Shown: piece after piece, positions 25,301 through 33,101 of the stretch
Layout of the letters: each line of letters opens with the position of its first letter
How positions within the stretch are numbered: the first letter of the stretch is position 1
NCBI RefSeq assembly: GCF_025860405.1
Contig: NZ_CP063785.1
Coordinates: 5,519,390-5,583,389, forward strand
Direction: 5' to 3'
Length of the DNA: 64,000 nt
Source of the DNA: Tolypothrix sp. PCC 7712
GTDB lineage: Bacteria; Cyanobacteriota; Cyanobacteriia; Cyanobacteriales; Nostocaceae
Notes under the pieces: generated by a model
Database searches by the model: none
Seen by the model: the letters and a program-made list of their open reading frames with translations, nothing else
Told to the model about the DNA's origin: nothing
Translations under genes and position numbers: made by a program

Positions 25301-28083
25301 AAATTCGTTTTGATTCTGGTCAAATTACTACTTTTAAAGCGGAAGGAGGAGTAATTTTCTTTGGTCAAACAAGAGAAAAACTTAAAGCCGATCAAATATT
25401 TAAAGAAGGTAGAGAGCAATCTACAGACAAGAAGTATGCCAGAGCTATTAAAACATTAGAGACAGCTTTATCGGTTTATCAGCAGCTAGAAGATAAAGCA
25501 GGTATTGCGAATGCTTTCTATGAAATTGGGCAAATTTACGATGCTCAACAAGATGAACAACAAGCATTGAAATACTACCAGCAAGCTTTGTCAGTTTACC
25601 AGGAACTAGGGGATAAATATGGAGAAAAATCTAGCCTCCAATTGATGGAGAGAATTTACTATCAGCAAGGTAGTCAACTTTCCCAGCAAGGTCAATATAG
25701 TGAAGCTTTAGAGAATTTACGCCAAGTCTTAGAGATTGCCAAAAAACTTGGTCATCAAGAAACAGTATGGAGAACTCTCAACCAAATTGCTATAATTTAC
25801 AGCAGTTTGGGAGAGTATAAATTAGCTTTAGATTACTATCAACAAGCCTTACCAATTCGCTACGAAGTTTTAGGGGATTGGGTAGGAGTTGAGTTCAATA
25901 TGGCGCGAATTTATGAAGTACTAGGACAATACGAACTAGCTTTAAAATCCTATCAAGAAGCCTTAAAAACTGCCAGAAGACCTGCAGAATTAGAGATCGA
26001 TGTTGGTAGGATTGGGGATATTGCGGGGGAAGCTAGAGCGTTAAATGCTATAGGGAATATTCACTCTAGGCAAGGCAAGTATGAATTAGCATTGGATTTA
26101 CATCGCCAAGCCTTAAAAGTTATTAAAAAGGTTAAGGATAAAAAAGAACAAAAATTATTAGAAGGAAGTACATTCTATAGTATTGGACAGGTGTACTTCA
26201 AACAAGAAAAATATCAATTAGCGTTAGATTTTTTGCAGTCAGCTTTAGCTATTTATCAACAACTTGGTTCCAGGCGTTCCGAAGGCATAACTCTCCACGC
26301 TATCGGCAAGGTTTACTTTGAGCAAGGGCAATATGAATTAGCTAAAAATTTCTTGCAGCAAAGTTTAGTGATTGCTCAAGAAATTGGTAATAAAGAAGGT
26401 GAAGGACATACTTTAACTACTATCGGTTACTTACTAGAAAAACAGAATCAACCAGAATTAGCAATTATTTTCCTGAAACAATCTGTGAATGTTAGAGAAG
26501 CGATTCGCAAAAATATCAGGGAACTTCCCAAACAACAACAGCAGTCTTACACCCAAACCATTGCTCAAGATTATCGCCACCTAGCCGATATTTTGCTGCA
26601 ACAAAACCGAGTTTTGGAAGCGCAACGGGTACTAGATTTACTCAAAGTCCAGGAAATTGAAGACTATCTCCGCAATGTTCGGGGGAGTGATAAAACTGCA
26701 ACTGGTATTGCTGAACGTCCCCAAGAACAGCAAATACGCCAGGGGATGACGACGGAAATTGATAAAGCGATCGCATTAGGTAAAGAACTCGCTCAACTCG
26801 AAAGCCTTCCCGTGACTAAGCGCACACCAGCCCAAACCCAGCGGATCATCGCATTGCGAAAAACTCAGCAGGAGATTGCCAAACAGTTTAACGCCTTCCT
26901 CAAAAGCCCCAAAGTGCGAGAATGGATTGGGCAACTTCAGCAAACCACCCAAGGACAGAGTTTTAATTTAGAGTCCTCCGCCAGCGCCTTACAGGATAAC
27001 TTGAAAAAACTTCAGCAAGATGCTGTGATTATCTATCCTTTGGTGTTGAGCGATCGCTTAGAACTAATTTTAGTTACCCCCTATGCGCCGCCACTGCGCC
27101 GTACCGTTGCTGTCAAACAAGCAGAACTTAACCGCGCGATCGCGGAATTTCGTTCGGCGTTACCAAAACGTACCCCAGGGGTGAAAGTTCCGGCTCAACA
27201 GCTTTATGATTGGCTAATTAAACCCCTAGAAAATGATTTAGCTCAAGCTAAAACTAAAACCATCATCTACGCCCCAGACGGACAACTGCGTTATATTCCC
27301 CTAGCTGCCCTGTATGATGGTCAACAATGGTTAGTCGAGCGTTTCAGCATCAATAATATCACTGCCGTTAGCTTAACTGACCTCAACACCAAACCGCAGC
27401 AGCAATTAAATGTGTTAGCAGCAGCCTTTACCCAAGGAAACTATAGCTTTGAGGTAGGAACTCGGCGGTTTAAATTCGCCGGCTTACCCTTTGCAGGTGT
27501 GGAAGTAGAAAATCTGGCGCAAACTGTTCCTCAGACAAAAAAACTCTTAGATGAGCAATTCAATCAAGATATTGTGTTACAGATGAATGATTACTCTGTC
27601 GTCCATTTGGCTACTCACGCCGCATTTACCAATGGACAACCAGAAGAATCTTTTATTTTATTTGGTAATGGCGATCGCGCTACACTACGAGATATTCAAA
27701 ATTGGCGATTACCAAATGTTGATTTAGTAGTACTTTCCGCTTGTGAAACTGGATTAGGAGAGCAGTTAGGCGACGGTAGGGAAATTCTCGGTTTTGGCTA
27801 CCAAATGCAACAAACAGGCGCAAGAGCTGCGATCGCTTCTTTATGGTCGGTAGATGATGGCGGTACGCAAGCTTTAATGAATGCTTTTTATACTAAAATA
27901 ATGCAAGGGAAAACCACAAAAGCCGAGGCTCTGCGTCAAGCGCAAATCGCTCTCATTACTGGTAACTATGCAACCATAAGTCAGGAAAGAGGCATCAACG
28001 ATAATTTATCACCACAGGTAAGGCATCACCTCAGTCACCCTTTTTACTGGGCTCCATTTATTCTCATTGGTAATGGCTTGTAA
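22333..28083 (+). CDS. Giant TPR-CHAT protease
   Basis: The 1916-residue protein has an N-terminal hydrophobic signal-like segment (residues 7-30), then many tetratricopeptide repeats of the form ALxxYQQALAIxRxxxxRxxEA through about residue 1420. A helical linker follows, then a C-terminal CHAT caspase-like protease domain (about 1620-1916). The catalytic pair is visible: His1762 in VVHLATHAAF and Cys1804 in LVVLSACETGLGE. Three non-TPR inserts (about residues 435-475, 555-640, 970-1040) are beta-rich and low in helix. CHAT proteins act in programmed death, signalling or defence; the target here is unknown. It is monocistronic and next to an integrase remnant. Confidence 0.92.
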   Translation: MPSQRIQLITLATFLTTFAIGNGLVSFCVAQEQVSKEQLAVNRQVLAQTPNPSKAKAEKFFEQGNKQLEHGQFPDALQSFQQALNIYRAIGDSTHAAATLNKLGEVYTWLSQYQKAQESLQSALTIFRTQKHRLGEALALNQLGEVYRHQGETQTALKYHEQALAIVRELGNRAEEAASLHDIAAVYETQGKYENALKLYEQALLMRREVKDRYGEALTLIGLGNTYLSYIQLKLYYQAIKKPEEIKPYKDVLKYYQQALAIMGSVGNRAGVGWSLNGIAMSYGALNKQEEALKFYEQALVKMREVGNRSGEAAVIFNLGKDYDWGFDPQREFRRISLDLYEQALAITREIGDRPLQAKILSKMGFVYNTKGRERPETALEYYKQALPIARQIGDRFLEEKILDSMGSIYTSLGYPQTAQEYQEQALAIRQEIGMGVNFPTDIVKVGTLITYSTPKKRPTLITLLDGEALIHYRNGEAHADNRRYQAALESYQQALAIVRQQQNRPWEWVIRNQMGTIYETLGQLPAALDSYKQSLAIRREVDESAAKQPVPHTIRVAYGTNVNFHNQTGMALAEGITKGVIRIGEGEPITTPITTVTSNSPGITMQEDKVTGLISTNFTTFGQKKVEVIAGLAGWTGFTENEEEDTLANMGDIYKALGQYQAALNSYGEALKIIRAEMENQESEESRLRRLTIEGAYYQQEQRIKRSIGEVYAALGQHQAALKFYQESLAIANKENSGDRIVSQIPILLTQIGKAYENLGQYPAALQAYQQALAIARDPKNQGYYSFEEYLIRQYGQEESFRRFRIAYARPNPEAILNSIGTIYEKLGQPQAAQEHRQQAVAFKQEVSNRSEEEITGKKAILITEIGKDETKKPIVQINRLEGEAVVLFAAGNSYTSQGEYLKQQYQFALQSYQQALAIVRQQKNRPWEAVILIQMGLVYEKLGQNQAALESYQQGLAIKQEIEKLTEKQATLLSKPPLSGFVNYESVKIRFDSGQITTFKAEGGVIFFGQTREKLKADQIFKEGREQSTDKKYARAIKTLETALSVYQQLEDKAGIANAFYEIGQIYDAQQDEQQALKYYQQALSVYQELGDKYGEKSSLQLMERIYYQQGSQLSQQGQYSEALENLRQVLEIAKKLGHQETVWRTLNQIAIIYSSLGEYKLALDYYQQALPIRYEVLGDWVGVEFNMARIYEVLGQYELALKSYQEALKTARRPAELEIDVGRIGDIAGEARALNAIGNIHSRQGKYELALDLHRQALKVIKKVKDKKEQKLLEGSTFYSIGQVYFKQEKYQLALDFLQSALAIYQQLGSRRSEGITLHAIGKVYFEQGQYELAKNFLQQSLVIAQEIGNKEGEGHTLTTIGYLLEKQNQPELAIIFLKQSVNVREAIRKNIRELPKQQQQSYTQTIAQDYRHLADILLQQNRVLEAQRVLDLLKVQEIEDYLRNVRGSDKTATGIAERPQEQQIRQGMTTEIDKAIALGKELAQLESLPVTKRTPAQTQRIIALRKTQQEIAKQFNAFLKSPKVREWIGQLQQTTQGQSFNLESSASALQDNLKKLQQDAVIIYPLVLSDRLELILVTPYAPPLRRTVAVKQAELNRAIAEFRSALPKRTPGVKVPAQQLYDWLIKPLENDLAQAKTKTIIYAPDGQLRYIPLAALYDGQQWLVERFSINNITAVSLTDLNTKPQQQLNVLAAAFTQGNYSFEVGTRRFKFAGLPFAGVEVENLAQTVPQTKKLLDEQFNQDIVLQMNDYSVVHLATHAAFTNGQPEESFILFGNGDRATLRDIQNWRLPNVDLVVLSACETGLGEQLGDGREILGFGYQMQQTGARAAIASLWSVDDGGTQALMNAFYTKIMQGKTTKAEALRQAQIALITGNYATISQERGINDNLSPQVRHHLSHPFYWAPFILIGNGL

Positions 28084-28437
28084 ATCACCCTAGTATTCGG
28101 TTAAGGATCATTAGACTTGTTGCAGAAGTCAGGAAAAGGTTAAGGGGGAAGGGGGAAAGGTTTTGTATTTTCCCTTTAACCTTTAACCTTTCCCCATCTC
28201 TTGTAAAAGTGCTTTTTGCAAGAGATCTATTGTAGTAATTGTCAAGCGATCGCTACAAATTTTCAGCTTTTTGAGCTTAACTGAACAGTAATAAATTGGA
28301 CTATTCACAATACTGCTCGGTTAAGGATTTTAAACTCTTAATTTGGTTTGGGGAAAAGGTGAAAGGGTAAGGGTTAAAGGTTTATTTCTTGCCCCTTTTC
28401 CCCTTCCCCTTTTCCCCTTAACCGACAAGTGTTGGGA
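28084..28437. repeat. Spacer with dispersed repeat copy B
   Basis: 28308-28431 is the reverse-oriented partner of 9682-9839, without the nested insert. Upstream at 28133-28195 is a purine-rich AAGGGGGAAGGG stretch with a matching CCCTTTAACC arm that can fold back. No gene is seen. Confidence 0.7.
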
Positions 28438-28914
28438 CTATTCAGGATTGTAAATTTCGTAATTGTAAATTACCTCACGAGCTTTGAGATCTTCTAGTAA
28501 ATCCGGAGAAATCTCATCACCAAAAAATATATGCAGAAAACCATCGTAAGCAGAAAATTGAACACTACCATTTGCTTCAATTTCTAGGTGGAAGATACTA
28601 GAACCCAATCCCCTCTCAAGGGTATCTGTTAATGCTTCAACTTCAGTAGGATCTAATTTAATTAATAAACCATCACCAGCCAATTTACTATTGCTATCCT
28701 TAAATGGAGAGTGAGATCCAATAATTTGATAATTAAATTGCGATAGGTCAAAATTGTCAATTGTCCAAATTGCCAGTCGAGCTTGTTTCTCAGACAATTT
28801 AGTTATAATCGCATAAAATAGTTCCCTAAACCGATCTGGATTTGATTCGAGCCAACCTGTAGCATTCATTTGGGGTAAATTAGCATATCCGGTACTTGGA
28901 ATATTCTCTATCAA
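28438..28914 (-). CDS. Hypothetical protein (158 residues)
   Basis: The frame has codon use like its neighbours and a balanced, soluble composition: LPQMNATGWLESNPDRFREL at the start and FSAYDGFLHIFFGDEISPDL near the end. No family is recognised. The C-terminal pattern of mixed strands and acidic helices resembles immunity or DUF-type small proteins, but this cannot be claimed. It lies downstream of the truncated methyltransferase on the same strand. Confidence 0.6.
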   Translation of the reverse strand: MIENIPSTGYANLPQMNATGWLESNPDRFRELFYAIITKLSEKQARLAIWTIDNFDLSQFNYQIIGSHSPFKDSNSKLAGDGLLIKLDPTEVEALTDTLERGLGSSIFHLEIEANGSVQFSAYDGFLHIFFGDEISPDLLEDLKAREVIYNYEIYNPE

Positions 28915-29000
28915 AATTTGCTACTTGCAGTACTAAGACTATGCTGCAAACTTTGTATTTTCTTTGTAAGTAGCTCAACCTAATTAAACGTGAAATGTCA

Positions 29001-29037
29001 TTACGTAGGCGGAACACCTTCCCGTAGGGTACGTAAC
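29001..29037. repeat. Dispersed palindromic repeat in truncated methyltransferase
   Basis: TTACGTAGGCGGAACACC...GGGTACGTAA has complementary ends and matches a repeat type common in Nostocales. It supplies the last codons and the stop of the truncated methyltransferase frame. Confidence 0.6.
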
Positions 29038-29345
29038 GCAGTGAAGCGTAAAGCTGTAGCATCTCCTGTAATTGCAGTTAGTTTATGAGATACACCCTCT
29101 AATTTTTGGTGCAGTTCAGCCAACATCTTTTCTGAGACATCTATACCAGTGTAAGAATAGCCTTTTTTAGCAATTGGGACAGCAATTCTGCCAGTACCAA
29201 TACCCGTTTCATAAAATTTGGTATCTGCGGTTGGGGAAACCAAATTGAGGATAAAGTCTGTGACTTGCTCAGAGATTCCGGGGGGAAATCCTCTGGTAGC
29301 ATCGTAAATATTAGAAACTCGATCAAATGAAACAGTTGTAGTCAT
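29001..29345 (-). pseudogene. Truncated SAM-dependent methyltransferase
   Basis: The first 100 residues are a good class I methyltransferase start: FDRVSNIYDATRGFPPG, the SAM site KFYETGIGTGRIAVPIAK, TGIDVSEKML and TAITGDATAL. The frame then enters a dispersed repeat (29001-29050) that gives LRTLREGVPPT and a stop. Relatives are about 250 residues, so more than half, including the substrate side, is missing. It is probably non-functional. Confidence 0.8.
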
Positions 29346-29371
29346 ATATTTGTTCTTTGTTATTTGTTAGA

Positions 29372-29390
29372 AACGCGATTAATCGCGTCT
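29372..29390. repeat. AACGCGATTAATCGCGTCT palindrome
   Basis: Third copy of the palindrome also seen at 7326-7347 and 13364-13383, again in a spacer between genes. Confidence 0.7.
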
Positions 29391-29460
29391 GTACAATGGT
29401 CATTTGTCGTTGCTAAATACAGATGACTGATGAGTGTTAGAGGGAAATAGGATAATTTCA

Positions 29461-30228
29461 TCATGGATTAAGTCCCCAAATTAAAATTCGCTTGTAGGGG
29501 AAAAAGAATGGACGCTCATCGGGTAAAATGCTGAATAATTTTTGTTGATACCTGGCTACAAATCGCTCATAAGTTTGGGTATCTAGCTGTGTTTCATAGG
29601 CGGTGAGTAACGTTCCCCGATACCATTCCAATACAGCTTCTCGCGATGGTAACAAATGCCCGTAAATTTGCAACTTTACTTGTTGTTTAACAAAGCCTAA
29701 CTTATAAAGTATTTTAGCATAATCTACGGGAGAAAGTACTTCTAAGCGTCGTACATATCCCTTTAATTCTTGACTAAATTCTTGTGCTGTCTCTACAGCT
29801 AACTGATGCACTGGCTCATCATCCATTGCCGGAATTTGTATTGCTAATTGTCCGCCTGCTTGGAGTTTATTTCGTAATTTAGCAAATAATGTTTCGTGTT
29901 CTGTTAACCACTGTAAAGCAGCGTTAGAAAACACAACATCAAATTTACCTTCTCCTGGGTTATCTTCAATTCTTCCTTGCTCAAACCGCAATCCATTACC
30001 TGCAAATTGACTCGCTACAGATAACATTTTTTCAGATGCATCGATTCCCAAAGTTTCTTTAGCTGCTAATGTTTCATGCAGATACTTGGTTAACTTTCCG
30101 GTTCCACATCCTAAATCTAAAACTCGTAAATTTTCTTGGGGATTTACCAAATCTACTAAATCGTAAAAAGGACGACTTCTTTCAGCTTGAAATCGTTCAT
30201 ATTGCTCTGGGTTCCATTTATCTGGCAT
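29461..30228 (-). CDS. Trans-aconitate 2-methyltransferase-like enzyme
   Basis: The 255-residue protein starts MPDKWNPEQYERFQAERSRPFYDLV, which matches the start of Tam (WNPxxYxxFxxERxRP). The SAM site VLDLGCGTGKLTKYL is at about 35-49, GIDASEKML follows, then SNAALQWL, also a Tam feature. Tam methylates trans-aconitate, a by-product of aconitase. The length and both ends look complete. It lies upstream of the truncated methyltransferase on the same strand, separated by a palindrome. Confidence 0.83.
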   Translation of the reverse strand: MPDKWNPEQYERFQAERSRPFYDLVDLVNPQENLRVLDLGCGTGKLTKYLHETLAAKETLGIDASEKMLSVASQFAGNGLRFEQGRIEDNPGEGKFDVVFSNAALQWLTEHETLFAKLRNKLQAGGQLAIQIPAMDDEPVHQLAVETAQEFSQELKGYVRRLEVLSPVDYAKILYKLGFVKQQVKLQIYGHLLPSREAVLEWYRGTLLTAYETQLDTQTYERFVARYQQKLFSILPDERPFFFPYKRILIWGLNP

Positions 30229-30321
30229 TTTGATAACCTATTTTTAATTTATGTGTAAGGAATTGGGCACAAATTGATTTATTTAAATTGGATTTTTATA
30301 TTTATTAATAAAAGTGCAGAC

Positions 30322-30400
30322 GTAGGTTGGGTTGAGGAACGAAACCCAACATCCGAAAACTTTGGTATTGTTGGGTTTCACTCCGTTCAACCCAACCTAC
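30322..30400. repeat. 79-bp palindromic repeat (GTAGGTTGGGTT type)
   Basis: The arms GTAGGTTGGGTTGA...GAAACCCAACA and TGTTGGGTTTC...TTCAACCCAACCTAC pair over most of their length. This is a widespread cyanobacterial intergenic palindrome. It could terminate transcription of the NUDIX gene. Confidence 0.85.
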
Positions 30401-30435
30401 ATTTATTTTTATCTTCTCCAAGTGATATAAGATAG

Positions 30436-30999
30436 TTATTCATGAAAGTGCAGCTTTCCTAGTTTCCTTAAAGCGAAAAATAATGAACTGATATGAAATG
30501 ATTGCAGCAGTATAGCGTTATCGATGTTTTGAATTAAATTATCTAATGGTAATAGCTTTACATTGATAATTTCAGTTGGATTTAAATTTAAATCGGCTAC
30601 AAGCTCTACATTTGTTGCTAAAAAGCAATGGATCAAGTTATTATGAGTTGCTGGGTTCGGTGAGATTATTCCTGTCTCAATAAAATTGTCGCTTGTGTAT
30701 CCTGATTCCTCTAATAATTCGCGTTTTGCTGCTTCTAGTGGGGAAATATCTTCTGGTTCCATACAACCACCAGGTAATTCTAAAACTGTTTGTTGAATAC
30801 CGTGGCGATATTGTTCAACTAACACAATTTCCTGATTTTTGGTTAACGCGACAACATTCACCCATGTTGAAGATTCAAAAACATAAAAATGCTCGACTAT
30901 TTGTCCATTTGGCGTTTGATAAGTGTCAGCACGGAGTGTAAGCCATTTATCTTTTACTAGATATCTTGACTTTAATATATTCCAATTTAAGGAATCCAC
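30436..30999 (-). CDS. NUDIX hydrolase (ADP-ribose pyrophosphatase-like)
   Basis: The 187-residue protein has a NUDIX box at about residues 76-99: LPGGCMEPEDISPLEAAKRE then LLEESGY. The REUxEExGU core is intact, and there is one extra residue before it. The flanking EQYRHGIQQTVLELPGG and SPNPATHNN blocks are typical of ADP-ribose or sugar-nucleotide pyrophosphatases. The start ATG 30999 fits the family length. It is upstream of the Tam-like gene and downstream of the HpxZ-like gene on the same strand. Confidence 0.85.
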   Translation of the reverse strand: MDSLNWNILKSRYLVKDKWLTLRADTYQTPNGQIVEHFYVFESSTWVNVVALTKNQEIVLVEQYRHGIQQTVLELPGGCMEPEDISPLEAAKRELLEESGYTSDNFIETGIISPNPATHNNLIHCFLATNVELVADLNLNPTEIINVKLLPLDNLIQNIDNAILLQSFHISSLFFALRKLGKLHFHE

Positions 31000-31042
31000 A
31001 TTTAAACCTCTTTTTGCTTCGGTACAAATTTGGTAATGTTAA

Positions 31043-31429
31043 TCATACTGGTAACAATGAAACATGAGCAGAAACTATCTTCCATCCTTGCGGAAATCTA
31101 TACCAAGTTTGGCTTTGTCTCCCAAAACGTTCTACACTATTGATAATGCGGCGAAATTCTAAAGTTACAGTTGCCGTATCCTTGCCAAAAGTCACAACTT
31201 TAAGATGAGAAATTTCGCGCTCAATTTTTGGGTTTAGTCGAGAGGCGCGAAAATTGCGAATCTCTTCACTACCGTAGAGGTTTTCTGTTACACCAAAGCG
31301 CACTACTTCAGGTGCATCCCAAAATAAACTATCCATCACATCTAAATTGTTATTAGCCAAAGCCTCTTCGTATTTAAGGTATAAATCAGTTACTTCAGCT
31401 ATAACAGCAGGGTCATTTACTGTAGTCAT
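31043..31429 (-). CDS. AtzH/HpxZ-like SnoaL-fold protein
   Basis: The 128-residue protein has the AtzH/HpxZ (DUF3225) pattern: NDPAVIAEVTDLYLKYEEAL, NNNLDVMDSLFWDAPEVVRF, GVTENLYGSEEIRNFRASR and WKIVSAHVS. This NTF2-like family accompanies amidase steps in oxalurate and cyanuric acid breakdown. Its role is not settled. It lies 127 bp downstream of the TauE-type exporter on the same strand and could belong to the same long run, perhaps with the two amidohydrolases of the island. Confidence 0.82.
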   Translation of the reverse strand: MTTVNDPAVIAEVTDLYLKYEEALANNNLDVMDSLFWDAPEVVRFGVTENLYGSEEIRNFRASRLNPKIEREISHLKVVTFGKDTATVTLEFRRIINSVERFGRQSQTWYRFPQGWKIVSAHVSLLPV

Positions 31430-31555
31430 TGTTGTTAATAATTTACTAACTCCGAATTATTGTGTCATAAAATGACCTATGTAAAACAGGCGAAAATTCA
31501 TAGCATGAAAAACACGAAGCATAGATTTTTTGATGTCTGTCGGCATACATCATCC

Positions 31556-32344
31556 CTAACCGTGAATAAAAAAGTAGATAGTCATACTGAAGGCAACAAA
31601 TATGACAAATTTACGAATTAATTGGGGTTTTAATTTACGTGCATAATGGGCGCTGAGATATCCGCCTAAAGAACCACCCACAGCCATTAAAATAGCTTGT
31701 TCCCAAGCAATTACACCTGCAAAAATAAAAGGAATAATGGCAATTCCATTAATACAACTACCTAAAAATGCTTTAAAGGCATTAATTGTATGAATATTTT
31801 TGATACCTAAAAATGATAGAGTTGCCAACATTAAAATTCCTAAACCTGCACCGAAAAAACCGCCGTAAATAGCGATCGCTAATTGTGCCAAGGCAAGGTT
31901 AAATATAGGTACAGACTCCGGCGTTGACTTCTGGCTCTGAAACTGCAACCATCCTCTGAGAGTGTCGCCAAAGGTAAATACGAGGGTTGCTGAGAGTAAT
32001 AGATAGGGGATGAGCTTTTTAAATACATCAGCCGAGGTATAGAGTAAAGCTAAAGAGCCAATAATTCCACCGAATAAACTTATGCCACATAACAGCAAAA
32101 AAACTTGCCGTTTAATCCCCAAATCTTTGCGGTAGGCTCCAGCACTAGCTATAGAAGCCACCCAAATAGCAGTATTATTTGTAGCATTAGCAATAATTGG
32201 CGGTACTCCTGTAAAAATCAGCGCGGGAAATGTAATAAAACTTCCACCACCTGCAACAGCATTCAATCCGCCTGCAATAAAAGCGGTGCTGAATAGAAGT
32301 AAGGTATGGAGAATAGTTAAAGATGGTGGCTGATTTTGAGTCAG
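31556..32344 (-). CDS. TauE/SafE-family sulfite/anion exporter
   Basis: The membrane protein has about seven or eight hydrophobic segments and the family blocks AGGLNAVAGGGSFITFPALI near the start and GGSLGGYLSAHYARKL. No ATG lies upstream of the first conserved block. The frame runs back to CTG at 32344-32342, which overlaps the HAD stop TGA in CTGA, giving 262 residues and a full first helix (LTILHTLLLFSTAFIAGG). TTG at 32266 would remove half of that helix. Family members export sulfite or sulfoacetate. Placed at the end of the monooxygenase operon, it likely disposes of sulfite. Confidence 0.85.
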   Translation of the reverse strand: MTQNQPPSLTILHTLLLFSTAFIAGGLNAVAGGGSFITFPALIFTGVPPIIANATNNTAIWVASIASAGAYRKDLGIKRQVFLLLCGISLFGGIIGSLALLYTSADVFKKLIPYLLLSATLVFTFGDTLRGWLQFQSQKSTPESVPIFNLALAQLAIAIYGGFFGAGLGILMLATLSFLGIKNIHTINAFKAFLGSCINGIAIIPFIFAGVIAWEQAILMAVGGSLGGYLSAHYARKLKPQLIRKFVIFVAFSMTIYFFIHG

Positions 32345-32991
32345 AAATTAGGAATTATCAATTTGGGAATATCTTCTGGAGAATGAGCAATAAAATCAGC
32401 ACCGTGAGTTGTCAATTCTTCCTCGGTTCCGTAGCCATAGGTAACGCCAATGGTTGCAACTTGATTTTTCTTGGCTCCGATCATGTCGTGTTTGCGATCG
32501 CCTATCATGACAACGGTAGAGGGTGAAAGATTCTCTGTCCGTAAAATATGCCCAATTAAGTCGCCTTTAACACTGCGGGTTCCATCCAGTTCGCTACCAT
32601 AAATCCCATCAAACAAAGGCGATAAGCCAAAATGTTCAATAATGCGGATGGTATAAATATAGGGTTTAGAAGTAGCGATAAAGGTTTTATAACCATAGGC
32701 GCGCAGAGTTTTCAGGGTTTCGGGAATTTGGGGATAAAGCAGATTTTCAAATAATCCAATCGTGGAAAAGCGATCGCGGTACAGTGAAATAGCCTGTGTC
32801 AGTAACTTCTCATCTGTAGTTTTCAGTAACACCGAAAACGTCTCTGTGATTGGCGGGCCGATATACCAACTCAACTCATCAACATCTGGCGGAGTGTAAC
32901 CCAGTTCCGAAAGAGCATACTGAATACTACGAGTAATACCAGGTTTGGCATCGCTTAAAGTTCCATCTAAATCAAATAGGATGTTGGGCAT
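32341..32991 (-). CDS. HAD hydrolase, phosphoglycolate-phosphatase-like
   Basis: The 216-residue protein has all HAD motifs: FDLDGTLSD (I, residues 6-14), ATSKPY (II), the lysine region and VVMIGDRKHDMIGAKKN (IV) at about 165-181. Its helical cap of about 70 residues fits the Gph/PgmB type. It ends in TGA at 32343-32341, overlapping the proposed CTG start of the exporter, so translation is probably coupled. The phosphorylated substrate is unknown; salvage of a phosphorylated product in the operon is possible. Confidence 0.87.
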   Translation of the reverse strand: MPNILFDLDGTLSDAKPGITRSIQYALSELGYTPPDVDELSWYIGPPITETFSVLLKTTDEKLLTQAISLYRDRFSTIGLFENLLYPQIPETLKTLRAYGYKTFIATSKPYIYTIRIIEHFGLSPLFDGIYGSELDGTRSVKGDLIGHILRTENLSPSTVVMIGDRKHDMIGAKKNQVATIGVTYGYGTEEELTTHGADFIAHSPEDIPKLIIPNF

Positions 32992-33029
32992 AGGGCATAG
33001 GGCATTGGTAGTTGCTATTCTCGCATTAT

Positions 33030-33101
33030 CTCCCTCATCCTCCTCATCTCCCTCATCTCCCTCATCTCCCTCATCTCCCTCATCTCCCTCATCTCCCTCA
33101 T
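33030..33101. repeat. Nine-base tandem repeat (CTCCCTCAT), about 8 units
   Basis: Eight direct 9-bp units lie between the DMT transporter and the HAD gene; the second unit is a variant (CCTCCTCAT). The TGA stop of the transporter falls in the last unit. Copy number could vary between strains without changing either protein. Confidence 0.9.

Noticed and set aside
33030..33101. Possible CRISPR array
   Set aside because: The 9-bp units are contiguous with no spacers, so this is a simple tandem repeat. No CRISPR array or cas gene is seen in the window.
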